Below are positions 7,431-14,984 of a stretch of DNA of 43,816 bases, piece after piece. The first letter of the stretch is position 1; each line of letters opens with the position of its first letter. Source of the stretch: UBA2108 sp002713215 (GTDB lineage Bacteria > Bacteroidota > Bacteroidia > Flavobacteriales_G > Salibacteraceae); NCBI GenBank assembly GCA_937891015.1, contig CALAPY010000028.1:1-43816 (forward strand), given 5' to 3'. The position numbers and the translations under genes are program-made. The notes under the pieces were generated by a model. The model worked only from the letters and a program-made list of their open reading frames with translations, was not told where the DNA came from and ran no database searches.

Positions 7431-8867
7431 ATGAATACGCATTCAAAAACACTTTGGACAGTTCTTGTTTCAAATATTCCACTCAATCAATGGGTAGAGC
7501 TAAATGAGCTTTACCAGTTAATGGAAAAGAATTTTAAGTCCTTTACACTTGATGATTATAAACCGGTTTCGAACTCTAACAAGGAACCAACATGGCACAG
7601 AAACCTTCGAAATGTCCTTCAACAAAAGAAAAAGAAGGAAATTCTTTGGGATGGAAATGCGCGATACAAAATTGAAAGGCCGTACGTCTGGAGAATGATA
7701 AAAGATGCAATCAATTTCTTAGATGGCCGAGCCACAAATCAACAAATCAAGGATTATATTTCTTCTCATTGGGATAATGTTAACAACGAAACAATCAGCG
7801 CCCAAATAATTGTTTTAAGCGTAAATCACGAATCTAGAATTCACTATCCTGAGAATGAAAAACCGAGAAAAACAAATGTTAATTCTCCATATGATTTACT
7901 ATATAAATCTGAGAGAGGGAGTGTAGTAAGGTATCAACCTGACCTACATGGAGTTTGGGAGATTTATGCAAAAAACGAGAATCAACGCGCAATTCGTCAG
8001 CTAGCTGAAGGCACTACCGACAAGGTTTTCACGCCAGATGATATCATATGGTTCAAGAATGTAACTAACGAAGAATTTGGAAGAGCCTATTTAGATATTG
8101 ACTCGAATGAATTTGTATTACATTTTCCCAATAAGCATAAGAATAATGCTTTAAGCCCGAAGGTCAATGAGATAATTTTGATTTACCAAAAAATAAATAA
8201 TTCGAAATCCCTTACCCATCTGGTTACTCCAGTAGATAATGAACTTATTACCGACCCAAATCGATCAAATTTCAAGTACGGCAGAAAAGTCCAAATTATA
8301 GCTATGACCAATTTAGAGAATGCTATTCCTATTTCAAATACTCCATGGAAGAAGATTCCCTTATCAGGAATATCACAAGGAAATGCATGCAAACTTGAAA
8401 ACGTTAATTCAATTGATAACCTAGAAGAGCTTCAATTTAATACATGGCAATTATTCAATGGCCATTTTAAGTTTAAAGGTGTGGATTCAGCTTTAGTAAA
8501 TTCCGCAGTAATTAATGAAATTAACCATGCTGATCCTAACCTTGTTGTTCCAGAAGGCAAAACAAAACTTGTTTCTCACGTTGTCCGAGAACGGAACAGA
8601 AAAATTATACGCGAAAAGAAGAAATGGGCGATAGAACACGGAAAATTAGAGTGTGAGGTTTGCACTTTTTCCTTCAAGAAAAGATTCAATAAAAATTTTA
8701 TTGAATGTCATCATGTTATACCAATAGGAAAAACAGGGCCGACCAATACATCGTTAGACGATCTAGCATTAGTTTGCCCAAATTGCCATAGAATGTTGCA
8801 TACGAAATTTGAAGGGGAGTATTTATCAATTAAACAACTTAAAAAAATCATTTACAACAGTGGCTAA
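7431..8867 (+). CDS. Multidomain HNH endonuclease, probable modification-dependent restriction enzyme
   Basis: A 478-residue protein. The N-terminal 150 residues look like two winged-helix segments (WVELNELYQLMEKNF; GRATNQQIKDYIS). Residues about 200-345 resemble an EVE/PUA-like reader (alternating beta strands, ILIYQK...THLVTPVD...GRKVQIIAM). The C-terminus is a Cys-bound HNH nuclease: C408-x2-C411, ECHHVIPIG with H427/H428, then CPNCHRMLH with C449, C452, H453. That layout matches stand-alone McrA-like type IV restriction enzymes, which cut DNA carrying modified bases. The reader assignment is an inference. A TTG at 7425 is in frame, but ATG 7431 is preferred. Its TAA stop (8865-8867) lies in the left core of the second attC-like site, so the gene fills one cassette. 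Confidence 0.78.
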   Translation: MNTHSKTLWTVLVSNIPLNQWVELNELYQLMEKNFKSFTLDDYKPVSNSNKEPTWHRNLRNVLQQKKKKEILWDGNARYKIERPYVWRMIKDAINFLDGRATNQQIKDYISSHWDNVNNETISAQIIVLSVNHESRIHYPENEKPRKTNVNSPYDLLYKSERGSVVRYQPDLHGVWEIYAKNENQRAIRQLAEGTTDKVFTPDDIIWFKNVTNEEFGRAYLDIDSNEFVLHFPNKHKNNALSPKVNEIILIYQKINNSKSLTHLVTPVDNELITDPNRSNFKYGRKVQIIAMTNLENAIPISNTPWKKIPLSGISQGNACKLENVNSIDNLEELQFNTWQLFNGHFKFKGVDSALVNSAVINEINHADPNLVVPEGKTKLVSHVVRERNRKIIREKKKWAIEHGKLECEVCTFSFKKRFNKNFIECHHVIPIGKTGPTNTSLDDLALVCPNCHRMLHTKFEGEYLSIKQLKKIIYNSG

Positions 8868-9077
8868 CAGCACCCATAAGGAAATTAGGGCAGCTGGCGT
8901 AAATTTGAAAGGATAGAAATTTAATAAACATGAACCCAAGCCCGAAGTAAGTACAATGGTCAGCAAGTGTGTTGGTTCCAGCGAACAACATAAGAAGCGC
9001 AATAGGAATGAATATTTGGCCAACGTGCCACTTGCTTTCCCTGAAGCCCTACTTGTCTTGGCTGCGGGGTGTTATAA
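8862..9077 (+). repeat. attC-like recombination site 2 (after HNH gene)
   Basis: A long imperfect palindrome. The left end GGCTAACAGCACCC (8862-8875) contains the HNH stop codon. The right end TGGCTGCGGGGTGTTATAA reaches 9077. The inverse of the right end aligns with the left end (AAC/CACCCC, then AAG and TAGGGC blocks). An inner stem AGCAAGTG/CACTTGCT (8962-8969/9029-9036) and TTGG/CCAA extend the cruciform. Much of it is homologous to the site at 7246-7376, including TTTGAAA, ATTTAATAA and CCCGA blocks. At about 216 bp it is long for an attC. No ORF is supported in this stretch; a frame running from 8969 into the next gene is just read-through. Confidence 0.58.
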
Positions 9078-9088
9078 TTAAAAGTACC

Positions 9089-9457
9089 ATGAATATATTC
9101 CCATTCAACGAGCCTATTAAAGCTCAAATTAAGAAGGTCGTTAACTACTCTCTAGAAAACATATATGACATAGATGATTTATTGGATATGATGAATGGAC
9201 ATTTGGAAGCCCCTGGTTCAAAACCTGAGCATTCGATTCGAATTAATCTGGGGTCTTGGACATGCTATTATGTAGTTGACCACCCAGAATATGGTAAGTG
9301 TAATTATTTTCAAATCACTCCTGACTTAAAAGGTAATTTTCCCGATGATTCTGGGTTAGAGTATATTCTTAGCCAATTTGGAATTGAAAATCCTTATCTT
9401 GAAAATCAACATAAACTAATTAGAAAAGAAAATGAATTGACGTTGATAATGCCTTAA
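9089..9457 (+). CDS. Hypothetical protein of the defence island
   Basis: A 122-residue acidic, soluble protein with no signal peptide or membrane segment and no motif I recognise. An N-terminal helical part (KAQIKKVVNYSLENI, then an acidic DIDDLLDMM) precedes a beta-rich middle (INLGSWTCYYVVD). The frame is open from 8969, but that stretch is the attC-like site, so ATG 9089, 12 nt after the site, is the likely start. The position directly after a cassette junction is typical of a cassette gene, though no third attC-like site follows before the gene at 9537. It could be an immunity, antitoxin or defence accessory protein; no function is assigned. Confidence 0.7.
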   Translation: MNIFPFNEPIKAQIKKVVNYSLENIYDIDDLLDMMNGHLEAPGSKPEHSIRINLGSWTCYYVVDHPEYGKCNYFQITPDLKGNFPDDSGLEYILSQFGIENPYLENQHKLIRKENELTLIMP

Positions 9458-9536
9458 AAAACTCACCGAACCAAAGACTCCATATTCTAAACCAAACTGG
9501 CACAGTTTTTAGTAAATTCGATTCAAATTTTATACT

Positions 9537-10070
9537 ATGAGAGTTTTTGTATTCATGTTATCTCTTGGATTGCTGTTCGCCCAATGCGCCAGCAAACCCT
9601 ACGGTAAAAAGGTAAAAGAACCTTTTCAGGGATCGTCTTACGAATCCAACAATCGATTTTTTAGAGGTACCGGAAAAGGCGCCAGCAACAGTGAAAACAT
9701 TGCCCGTGGAAAAGCGGATATTCAGGCCAAAAGCCAGCTGGCCGGCCAGGTAAATACCACCATGAAACAGGTGAGCGATCAATACATGAGTCAGAATGAA
9801 AATGCCCGTGCAGCAGACCTCAGTGAGAAATTTGAAAGTTTAATTCGGCAGGTCATGAATACCAATATCTCTGACCTTAGGAAAATAGGAGAGGAGAAGT
9901 ATTACAACGGTGCAGAATACACGGTTTTTATTGCCTACGAAATAAAAAAGAATGCCATGTTCCGTTTCTTAAAGAAACAAGCTAAAGCTGACGCACGCTT
10001 TAATAAGGCGGAGCAAAAAGCGATTGAGGAAATGATTGACGAGGAATTGAAGAAGTTAGAAGAAGACTAA
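9537..10070 (+). CDS. LPP20-like lipoprotein
   Basis: A 177-residue protein with a lipoprotein signal peptide and lipobox LLFAQC (Cys at about residue 17). The mature part has the LPP20/FlgO-like layout: FFRGTGKGASNSENIARGKADIQAKSQLA (split here as FRGTGKG and ARGKADIQAKSQLA blocks), a helical region, then YTVFIAYEIKK near the end. The family is outer-membrane or periplasmic lipoproteins of unknown precise role. It ends with an acidic/basic helix. It begins right after the accessory island and has base composition closer to the housekeeping genes. The promoter is not evident in the 79 bases before it. The 237 bases after it (10071-10307) hold no supported gene. Confidence 0.75.
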   Translation: MRVFVFMLSLGLLFAQCASKPYGKKVKEPFQGSSYESNNRFFRGTGKGASNSENIARGKADIQAKSQLAGQVNTTMKQVSDQYMSQNENARAADLSEKFESLIRQVMNTNISDLRKIGEEKYYNGAEYTVFIAYEIKKNAMFRFLKKQAKADARFNKAEQKAIEEMIDEELKKLEED

Positions 10071-10307
10071 TTCGTTTGTGACTGGAAATTAGTTACTGGT
10101 CACCAAAAGCTAACCCATCCTCCAGGTAAGAATGGAAATAAATAGGAACCGATCAGTATTACACTTTGAATTCAACCTGCATCCAGTATGATGCCTTAAA
10201 ATTTGAGTGTTAAATATGAGCTAAGCAACTATAATCCCAAATCAGTTGGTTATACTTACCTTTTGTCCGTATATATGTACAAGCTGGCGACTATACAAAA
10301 CGTATAA

Positions 10308-10910
10308 ATGAGACTGTTTAATTTCTTCAAAAACAAAGGCAAATCAAAGCCTGCCAAGAAGGTCAAAAAAGAAAAGCCTTCTGACCATGAACTCGCTTTT
10401 GCTCAAGTGATACTTAACATTATTGGACCTACAGTTGAGAAACACGATTTTGTACTTCATAACAAAGAGATTAAGAAGTATTCGACTACCATAATTTGGA
10501 GAAAGAAAAAACAATACGTTAAAGTAAATAGTACGACCTACCCAAGAGACTACCCATACCATTACAACATTATCGTAGGTGAAGGTAACAGTGACGACTT
10601 TTTAGAATATGACTGGAACTCTGTGGCCATTTGGGCTTTAGCTAGAGTTACTAATCCTGAAATTGACGTTGCCTCTTATAACTTCCCTTACGATGAGCAG
10701 CAGGTTAAACCGAGCGTGGAAATAGCACACAAGCATCTTCTGACTTACGGAATGACATTTCTTAATGGTGACTTGACAATTTTTAATGAAGCGAGAAAAA
10801 TGATAAACAAGGACCGGGAGCCATACAAAATTCACTCACTAGGCAAGTACGGTAAATATGAAACAACAGACGAGCCAAAGAGTGTTGAACAGAAAAAGAA
10901 ATACAGTTGA
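10308..10910 (+). CDS. Hypothetical cytosolic protein
   Basis: A 200-residue protein. A very basic N-terminus (FKNKGKSKPAKKVKKEKP) is followed by a mixed alpha/beta domain with a conserved-looking ending to the beta sheet (TIIWRKKKQYVKVNSTTYP, YHYNIIVGEG) and a C-terminal helix. No signal peptide, membrane helix or catalytic motif is seen. The strand pattern and Tyr/Pro-rich turns are reminiscent of small immunity-type or DUF domains, but I cannot name a family. The 237 bases upstream lack a gene and contain TATATATG-like AT-rich tracts that could be a promoter. Confidence 0.7.
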   Translation: MRLFNFFKNKGKSKPAKKVKKEKPSDHELAFAQVILNIIGPTVEKHDFVLHNKEIKKYSTTIIWRKKKQYVKVNSTTYPRDYPYHYNIIVGEGNSDDFLEYDWNSVAIWALARVTNPEIDVASYNFPYDEQQVKPSVEIAHKHLLTYGMTFLNGDLTIFNEARKMINKDREPYKIHSLGKYGKYETTDEPKSVEQKKKYS

Positions 10911-10984
10911 AATTTGAATTACGACTAAATTTTAAAGAAATCGAATCACTTAGAACTTATTCAATAAATCAAATTGAATAATTT

Positions 10985-11326
10985 ATGGATGAAGAAATAA
11001 CGGAAGAGGGAATCAAAAGAAAAGCGTACCTGGAAGGATTAAAGTTGAAAAATTCGGGGTATGACCTAGAGATTATTTATGCCAGATTAGAGAAAAAGGG
11101 ATTTTCTGAAGAGCTTGCGAAGGAAGTCGCAACCAATGTATTTTTGGAAGCGAAGAGGGATCAAAGGAAACAGGAAAGACCATTTTATTATGCAGCTTTA
11201 ATTAAAATTGGGCTTGGTGTTTTATTCGCTATTGTATCTGCATTATTGATTCCCGGCATAATAATTATACCAATTGGATTAATTGCCGGGGGTATAGTTT
11301 ACGCCATTCTAACTAATAAGAAATAA
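10985..11326 (+). CDS. Small membrane protein with SHOCT-like N-terminus
   Basis: A 113-residue protein. The N-terminal 60 residues form charged helices (GIKRKAYLEGLKLKNSGYDLEI; split helix with LEKKGFSEELAKEVA), resembling a short helical pairing domain. Residues about 68-110 form two closely spaced hydrophobic segments (ALIKIGLGVLFAIVSALLI and IIIIPIGLIAGGIVYAIL) making a helical hairpin in the inner membrane. The C-terminus is short and basic (TNKK), so both ends are probably cytoplasmic. Function unknown. It is spaced 74 bases after the previous gene on the same strand. Confidence 0.7.
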   Translation: MDEEITEEGIKRKAYLEGLKLKNSGYDLEIIYARLEKKGFSEELAKEVATNVFLEAKRDQRKQERPFYYAALIKIGLGVLFAIVSALLIPGIIIIPIGLIAGGIVYAILTNKK

Positions 11327-11375
11327 GTGAATTGGAACAAGGCAACGGATAAAGAGAACACCGATATACCTGAAT

Positions 11376-12140
11376 ATGTTCGATCTATTTAAGCGAAATA
11401 AGGTGCCAATTAGTGAAGAGCTCCGAAATTATATTGAAGGAAACCTGTTGTGGCTGTTTCAGGAGTTTGAATCGCCCCAGGAAAACCAAATAAGAATTAT
11501 TACCCCACGTAAATCCGATTTTCCATTTGAATGGGAGAATGATGAAAAGACTGCTCAGAACGCTTGCGGTTTTGTCTCAGATATTATGCAAATTGACACG
11601 TCTTCAGTTCAATTGGAGTTTTATAAAAACCCTGTAAATAGGGTCGGGCAGGGAGATCAAACTATATTTCTGGAGTCCGATGAAAGTGACCCCCAGGCTT
11701 CGGGATTATATTTCGGTAAAAATGAAGCCGGTAAATTTGTTATAGCAATTGACAAGTCTAACTTAAATAACCCTGAGCTAATCTTATCAACGCTTTCGCA
11801 CGAATTGGCTCATATAAAGTTGCTTGGCGAAAATAGGATTGAAGAAAATGACGAAATGCTGACTGATTTGACTTCCCTGTACTTTGGATTTGGAATATTT
11901 GGTGCGAATACAAGTTTTAGTTTCTACAACACAAATGAGAGTTGGGGATATAGAAAAAATGGTTATTTAACCGATATTGAGTGGGCTTACGCATTGGCAT
12001 TTTACGGCTTTTTAGTTTATGAAACTAATCCAGCCTGGACCAAGTTTCTTTCACCTTCCATGCAAAAGAACTTCGTTCGTTGTGAAAGGTATATTGCTAA
12101 GAACAAAGAGCATATCATGAATAGATATAATATGAGCTAA
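11376..12140 (+). CDS. HExxH-motif putative metalloprotein
   Basis: A 254-residue protein with no signal peptide. A zinc-metallopeptidase-like HELAH motif lies at about residues 147-151 in STLSHELAHIKLLGE, followed after about 15 residues by EMLTDLTSLYFGFG, whose E/D could supply the third ligand. This 'HELAHI...E..TDL..V' pattern is seen in cytosolic DUF/peptidase-like proteins of bacteria. Catalytic activity is plausible but unproven. Aromatic-rich segments (YGFLVYE) lie in the C-terminal third. It belongs to a same-strand run of uncharacterised genes from 10308 to 13391, with intergenic gaps of 41 to 74 bases. Confidence 0.7.
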   Translation: MFDLFKRNKVPISEELRNYIEGNLLWLFQEFESPQENQIRIITPRKSDFPFEWENDEKTAQNACGFVSDIMQIDTSSVQLEFYKNPVNRVGQGDQTIFLESDESDPQASGLYFGKNEAGKFVIAIDKSNLNNPELILSTLSHELAHIKLLGENRIEENDEMLTDLTSLYFGFGIFGANTSFSFYNTNESWGYRKNGYLTDIEWAYALAFYGFLVYETNPAWTKFLSPSMQKNFVRCERYIAKNKEHIMNRYNMS

Positions 12141-12181
12141 ATTGAAGCTTAATTAAACTAAGAGTCAAAGAAGTAGAATTT

Positions 12182-12568
12182 ATGAATGAAATTGAGTTTA
12201 TTTTATACGTAAGGGATCAGGGCGCGAGTACTAATTATTATCAAAATCTTTTGCAAATGGAACCTTCCTTACACGTCCCAGGAATGACTGAATTCCTACT
12301 GGCTGAAAATGTAAAACTGGGGCTAATGCCCGAAAATAATATTGCAAAAATCATTTCAAATAGCTTACCCCATCCCAATGAGGGAAGTGGAATTCCAAGA
12401 TGTGAACTGTATTTAAAAGTGAATAATGCACATGAATATATCCGGCGGGGAATAGAACAAGGTGGAAAAGAAATTAGCAAATTGCAGGATAGGGATTGGG
12501 GGGATAGAGTGGGGTACATTTCCGATTTGGATGGACATATCATTGTATTCGCGGAAAAGAATCTTTAG
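12182..12568 (+). CDS. VOC (glyoxalase/bleomycin-resistance) family protein
   Basis: A 128-residue single-domain protein with the paired beta-alpha-beta-beta-beta fold of the vicinal oxygen chelate family: N-terminal EIEFILYVRD, a YYQNLLQ helix, and the C-terminal motif WGDRVGYISDLDGHIIVFAE, the hallmark 'D..G..I.F/W' ending. Such proteins dimerise to act as metal-dependent dioxygenases or isomerases, or to bind drugs. The first metal-ligand position is not obvious (EIEF), so the substrate cannot be predicted. It is followed within 20 bases by a secreted-protein gene. Confidence 0.82.
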   Translation: MNEIEFILYVRDQGASTNYYQNLLQMEPSLHVPGMTEFLLAENVKLGLMPENNIAKIISNSLPHPNEGSGIPRCELYLKVNNAHEYIRRGIEQGGKEISKLQDRDWGDRVGYISDLDGHIIVFAEKNL

Positions 12569-12587
12569 TATTGGACTCAGTCAAAAC

Positions 12588-13391
12588 ATGAATTTAATGA
12601 TGAGAATATTGTTTTTCCTGACCATGATGGTTTCGTTGCCTGCATGGGGTCAGGGCCAGGTACTCAAGCGGAAAATCGAAAAACGGTATAATTCAAACGG
12701 GCAATTAGCCACGCAGGTTATCAGCGACTTTGATCGTTCCGGGTTTATGATCAAGCGAAGCGTTTTGGATGCAATAGGTCAAATGTTGGGTTATCACACC
12801 TACACCAATGATTCAATTGGAATGGTCCTGATTGATTCAGGGTACAACAAAAAGTTGGAGTTGGATGAAATTTGGATTTTCGAATACGACAAGAACAATA
12901 ATATCATAAAGCAAACCCGGGAATATCCGCTAAGAGGAGATACCTACATTGAATTTTATGAGATTACCTATGATTCTGAAAATAACGTAGTTGAAGAAAA
13001 ACAATACGATAAAGAAATGGAATTGGATTGGGTTTATAATTATGAATACAATAATGAAAACCGTAGAACCCGATACACTTCCAGGTTCAAAGGAACCATC
13101 AGAAATGAAATAACTTATGCTTATAAAAAGGGACTCAAGATTGAAGAATTCCTGTATGATTATGAAAACAAAGAGTTGAGAAAACGTGAAAATACCTTGT
13201 ACTTCTTTAAATACAATAAGTCTGGACTCCTGCTAAAGAAGACGGCTCGTTCTGTTGCGGAACATTTGCCAAGAGAAATTATAAATGAGTACAAATATTA
13301 TTACAATAAAAAAGGAGATTTAATTTCCGAGGTAAGGTATGAAGATGGAAAAGTCGATAGAAAGGAGACTTATGAATACACGTATTGGTAG
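12588..13391 (+). CDS. Secreted YD-repeat-like beta protein
   Basis: 267 residues from ATG 12588 (alternatives at 12597 and 12600). A signal peptide (FFLTMMVSLPAWGQG) is followed by recurrent beta-hairpin units: 'Y..NG.L', 'FEYDKNNNIIKQ', 'YDSENNVVEEKQYD', 'YEYNNENRRTRY', 'YKYYYNKKGDLISEVRYEDG'. These are antiparallel repeats akin to the YD/RHS family found in many secreted Bacteroidetes proteins. A longer frame extends back into the VOC gene (from 12462), but starting there would bury the signal peptide, so it is rejected. The role is probably an envelope or surface protein with no enzymatic motif. It converges on the lipoprotein gene at 13424 on the other strand. Confidence 0.75.
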   Translation: MNLMMRILFFLTMMVSLPAWGQGQVLKRKIEKRYNSNGQLATQVISDFDRSGFMIKRSVLDAIGQMLGYHTYTNDSIGMVLIDSGYNKKLELDEIWIFEYDKNNNIIKQTREYPLRGDTYIEFYEITYDSENNVVEEKQYDKEMELDWVYNYEYNNENRRTRYTSRFKGTIRNEITYAYKKGLKIEEFLYDYENKELRKRENTLYFFKYNKSGLLLKKTARSVAEHLPREIINEYKYYYNKKGDLISEVRYEDGKVDRKETYEYTYW

Positions 13392-13406
13392 GTTTAAATC
13401 TAAACC
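13391..13406. terminator. Small hairpin between convergent genes
   Basis: GGTTTA-AATC-TAAACC forms a 6-bp stem beginning at the last base of the upstream stop codon and followed by a short TTTT (13411-13414). It lies between two converging genes that end 33 bases apart, so it may serve the plus-strand gene. The stem is short and AT-rich, so support is modest. Confidence 0.35.
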
Positions 13407-13423
13407 ATACTTTTCGTACCAAT

Positions 13424-14230
13424 CTACTTAACTTCCAACTTACAGTCACTGGTAAAACTACCCGACATGGATACAAATTTCAGGTCGCAAAAGATGACGG
13501 TGTACTTATCCTGGCCATTTTTTGTAATGTGGACGGTGTTTCCTCGGTTGGTATAATAAGTTATAGAACTCCATATACTTCCAAACTGCCCTCGAACCGA
13601 ACAATCGTACTCATTGTTGTACGAACCCCGGTCAACAATGGAATAGGCTGCTGTAATAGGCTCTTGTTTAAATTCCAGGGTTAAGGTTCCATAATCGCCC
13701 CGGGCTTCAATAGCATAGTTTCCAAAAGTGGCTCTATCACTTCCCTTTACAGAGGTGAAGGTGATCGGTTGGCCGTTATAATTAAATGTATTGGCATCCG
13801 GAGTACAACTAGGTTGGGGAATAACCTTGGTGGTAAACTCGTCATCGGCTCCGTAGGTTATTCCATGCGAATTCTCTCCATAGGCCGCAACGTAGTATTT
13901 AGTACCCGGTGTCAATCCCGTAATGAGCAACTGGAAATCTCCCAGGTTTACGGGTTCTGCTAAATAATTGTCACTTTTGGTTGGCTCGCTATGGGTTGCC
14001 CAACATATCCCTCGCGAAGTAACATCGGAACTACCGGAAGAAATAATACCACCACCAGCAAGTGCCTTGTAATAACCAACATTCTCGGTAGGCTTGGTAC
14101 CCACCCTGGGTTTTTCAGCTGAGCTAGCAGAGCTGTCTTCTTTTTTACAGCTTGTATTAAATAGCATTAAAGTACATGCAACAATGAGCGATAAATTTTT
14201 TAATAAAGTCATCTTTTGGTTTTTAGACAT
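13424..14230 (-). CDS. Fn3-like surface lipoprotein
   Basis: A 268-residue lipoprotein with lipobox FNTSC followed by KKEDSSASS. A second in-frame ATG at 14212 gives an equally good signal peptide and may be the true start. Residues about 40-135 form a fibronectin-III-like domain with the Bacteroidetes hallmark 'SRGICWATHSEPT...LLITGLTPGTKYYVAAYGENSHG'. The C-terminal half (from about 145, after PQPSCTPDANTFNYNGQP) is a beta-sandwich domain of unknown type ending CKLEVK. The likely location is the outer membrane. No enzymatic motif is seen. Confidence 0.82.
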   Translation of the reverse strand: MSKNQKMTLLKNLSLIVACTLMLFNTSCKKEDSSASSAEKPRVGTKPTENVGYYKALAGGGIISSGSSDVTSRGICWATHSEPTKSDNYLAEPVNLGDFQLLITGLTPGTKYYVAAYGENSHGITYGADDEFTTKVIPQPSCTPDANTFNYNGQPITFTSVKGSDRATFGNYAIEARGDYGTLTLEFKQEPITAAYSIVDRGSYNNEYDCSVRGQFGSIWSSITYYTNRGNTVHITKNGQDKYTVIFCDLKFVSMSGSFTSDCKLEVK

Positions 14231-14320
14231 TAATTTTCAGCGTGGACGAAAGTACTCTTTTACTACTTACTTTCATTTCCTGAAAATTTGATCTTAATTG
14301 GAATCTAAAAAATCAAAACA

Positions 14321-14557
14321 ATGAACAATTCAAAATTATTATTGGGAATGTTAATGGGTATTGGAATCACTCTTCTAGTTAGTGCTAGCATGCCCCAAAC
14401 CGAAAAAGAAACTCCAAGGTATCATTTGACTTTCGCTGGAACTTTAGCTATTGTATATAACTCAACTACAGGTGAATATAAAGATGTAGGAATAAAAGAA
14501 GTTAGGCAAAGTAATTCTTTAAAAGAACTTTTGGAGAAAAGGGAAGAAGAAAAATAA
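14321..14557 (+). CDS. Small exported or membrane-anchored protein
   Basis: A 78-residue protein with a hydrophobic N-terminus (LLLGMLMGIGITLLVSASM), either a signal peptide or a membrane anchor. A short beta-rich segment (YHLTFAGTLAIVYNSTTGEYKDV) and a charged helical tail (SLKELLEKREEEK) follow. Family not recognised. It is followed 42 bases downstream by another small membrane gene on the same strand and probably forms a pair with it. Confidence 0.62.
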   Translation: MNNSKLLLGMLMGIGITLLVSASMPQTEKETPRYHLTFAGTLAIVYNSTTGEYKDVGIKEVRQSNSLKELLEKREEEK

Positions 14558-14598
14558 GGTTGTCTATTTGTTAGATAGGTAATGAAATTGTAAACAAC

Positions 14599-14928
14599 AT
14601 GATTTTAGGTTTATCACTGCTTGGAATAATGATAATAATTCTCTATTTGATCTATCTTTTAAAAAGATCTAAAGAGAATAGGCGTGGATGGAAAATTCGG
14701 AAAACTGGAAATAATTATCAAGAATATGCTGAATTTGATAGCGGAAAATGGCGATCACTGAATTTTAAATTTGAGATGTATTCAAAAGAGGTGCCGCGGC
14801 ATGCCATTGTAATTCCCAAGGATTGGAGTAACTTCCCAAGCTGGGCACAGGATAAACGTGAAGTAATTATTCTAAGACTTAAAGAAGTGTTGAAAGAACC
14901 TACTTATACACTTCTAGAAAAAGATTAA
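14599..14928 (+). CDS. Small single-TM protein
   Basis: A 109-residue protein with an N-terminal transmembrane helix (MILGLSLLGIMIIILYLIYLL, given as two parts: MILGLSLLG and IMIIILYLIYLL) followed by a KRSKENRR positive stop-transfer, so the C-terminus is cytoplasmic. The soluble part contains a Trp-rich stretch (GWKIRKTGNN, ...FPSWAQDKREVIILRLKEVLKE). No recognised domain or function. The start is an ATG right at the hydrophobic segment. Confidence 0.62.
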   Translation: MILGLSLLGIMIIILYLIYLLKRSKENRRGWKIRKTGNNYQEYAEFDSGKWRSLNFKFEMYSKEVPRHAIVIPKDWSNFPSWAQDKREVIILRLKEVLKEPTYTLLEKD

Positions 14929-14984
14929 GAACTATTTTCGGCAAGTACTCGATTATTTCATTTAAAATTGGTAATACTTCAGGT

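Noticed and set aside
7246..9077. Direct repeats as insertion-sequence ends
   Set aside because: No transposase lies between them; the symmetry is within each site, and the left sites overlap stop codons, as in attC.
8969..9088. N-terminal 40 residues of a longer open frame for the gene at 9089
   Set aside because: This stretch is the attC-like site; the ATG at 9089 gives a natural start, and the upstream part has no protein-like character.
12462..12587. A longer start of the secreted gene inside the VOC gene
   Set aside because: It would bury the signal peptide, which begins naturally at 12588; the upstream part is the VOC gene read in another frame.
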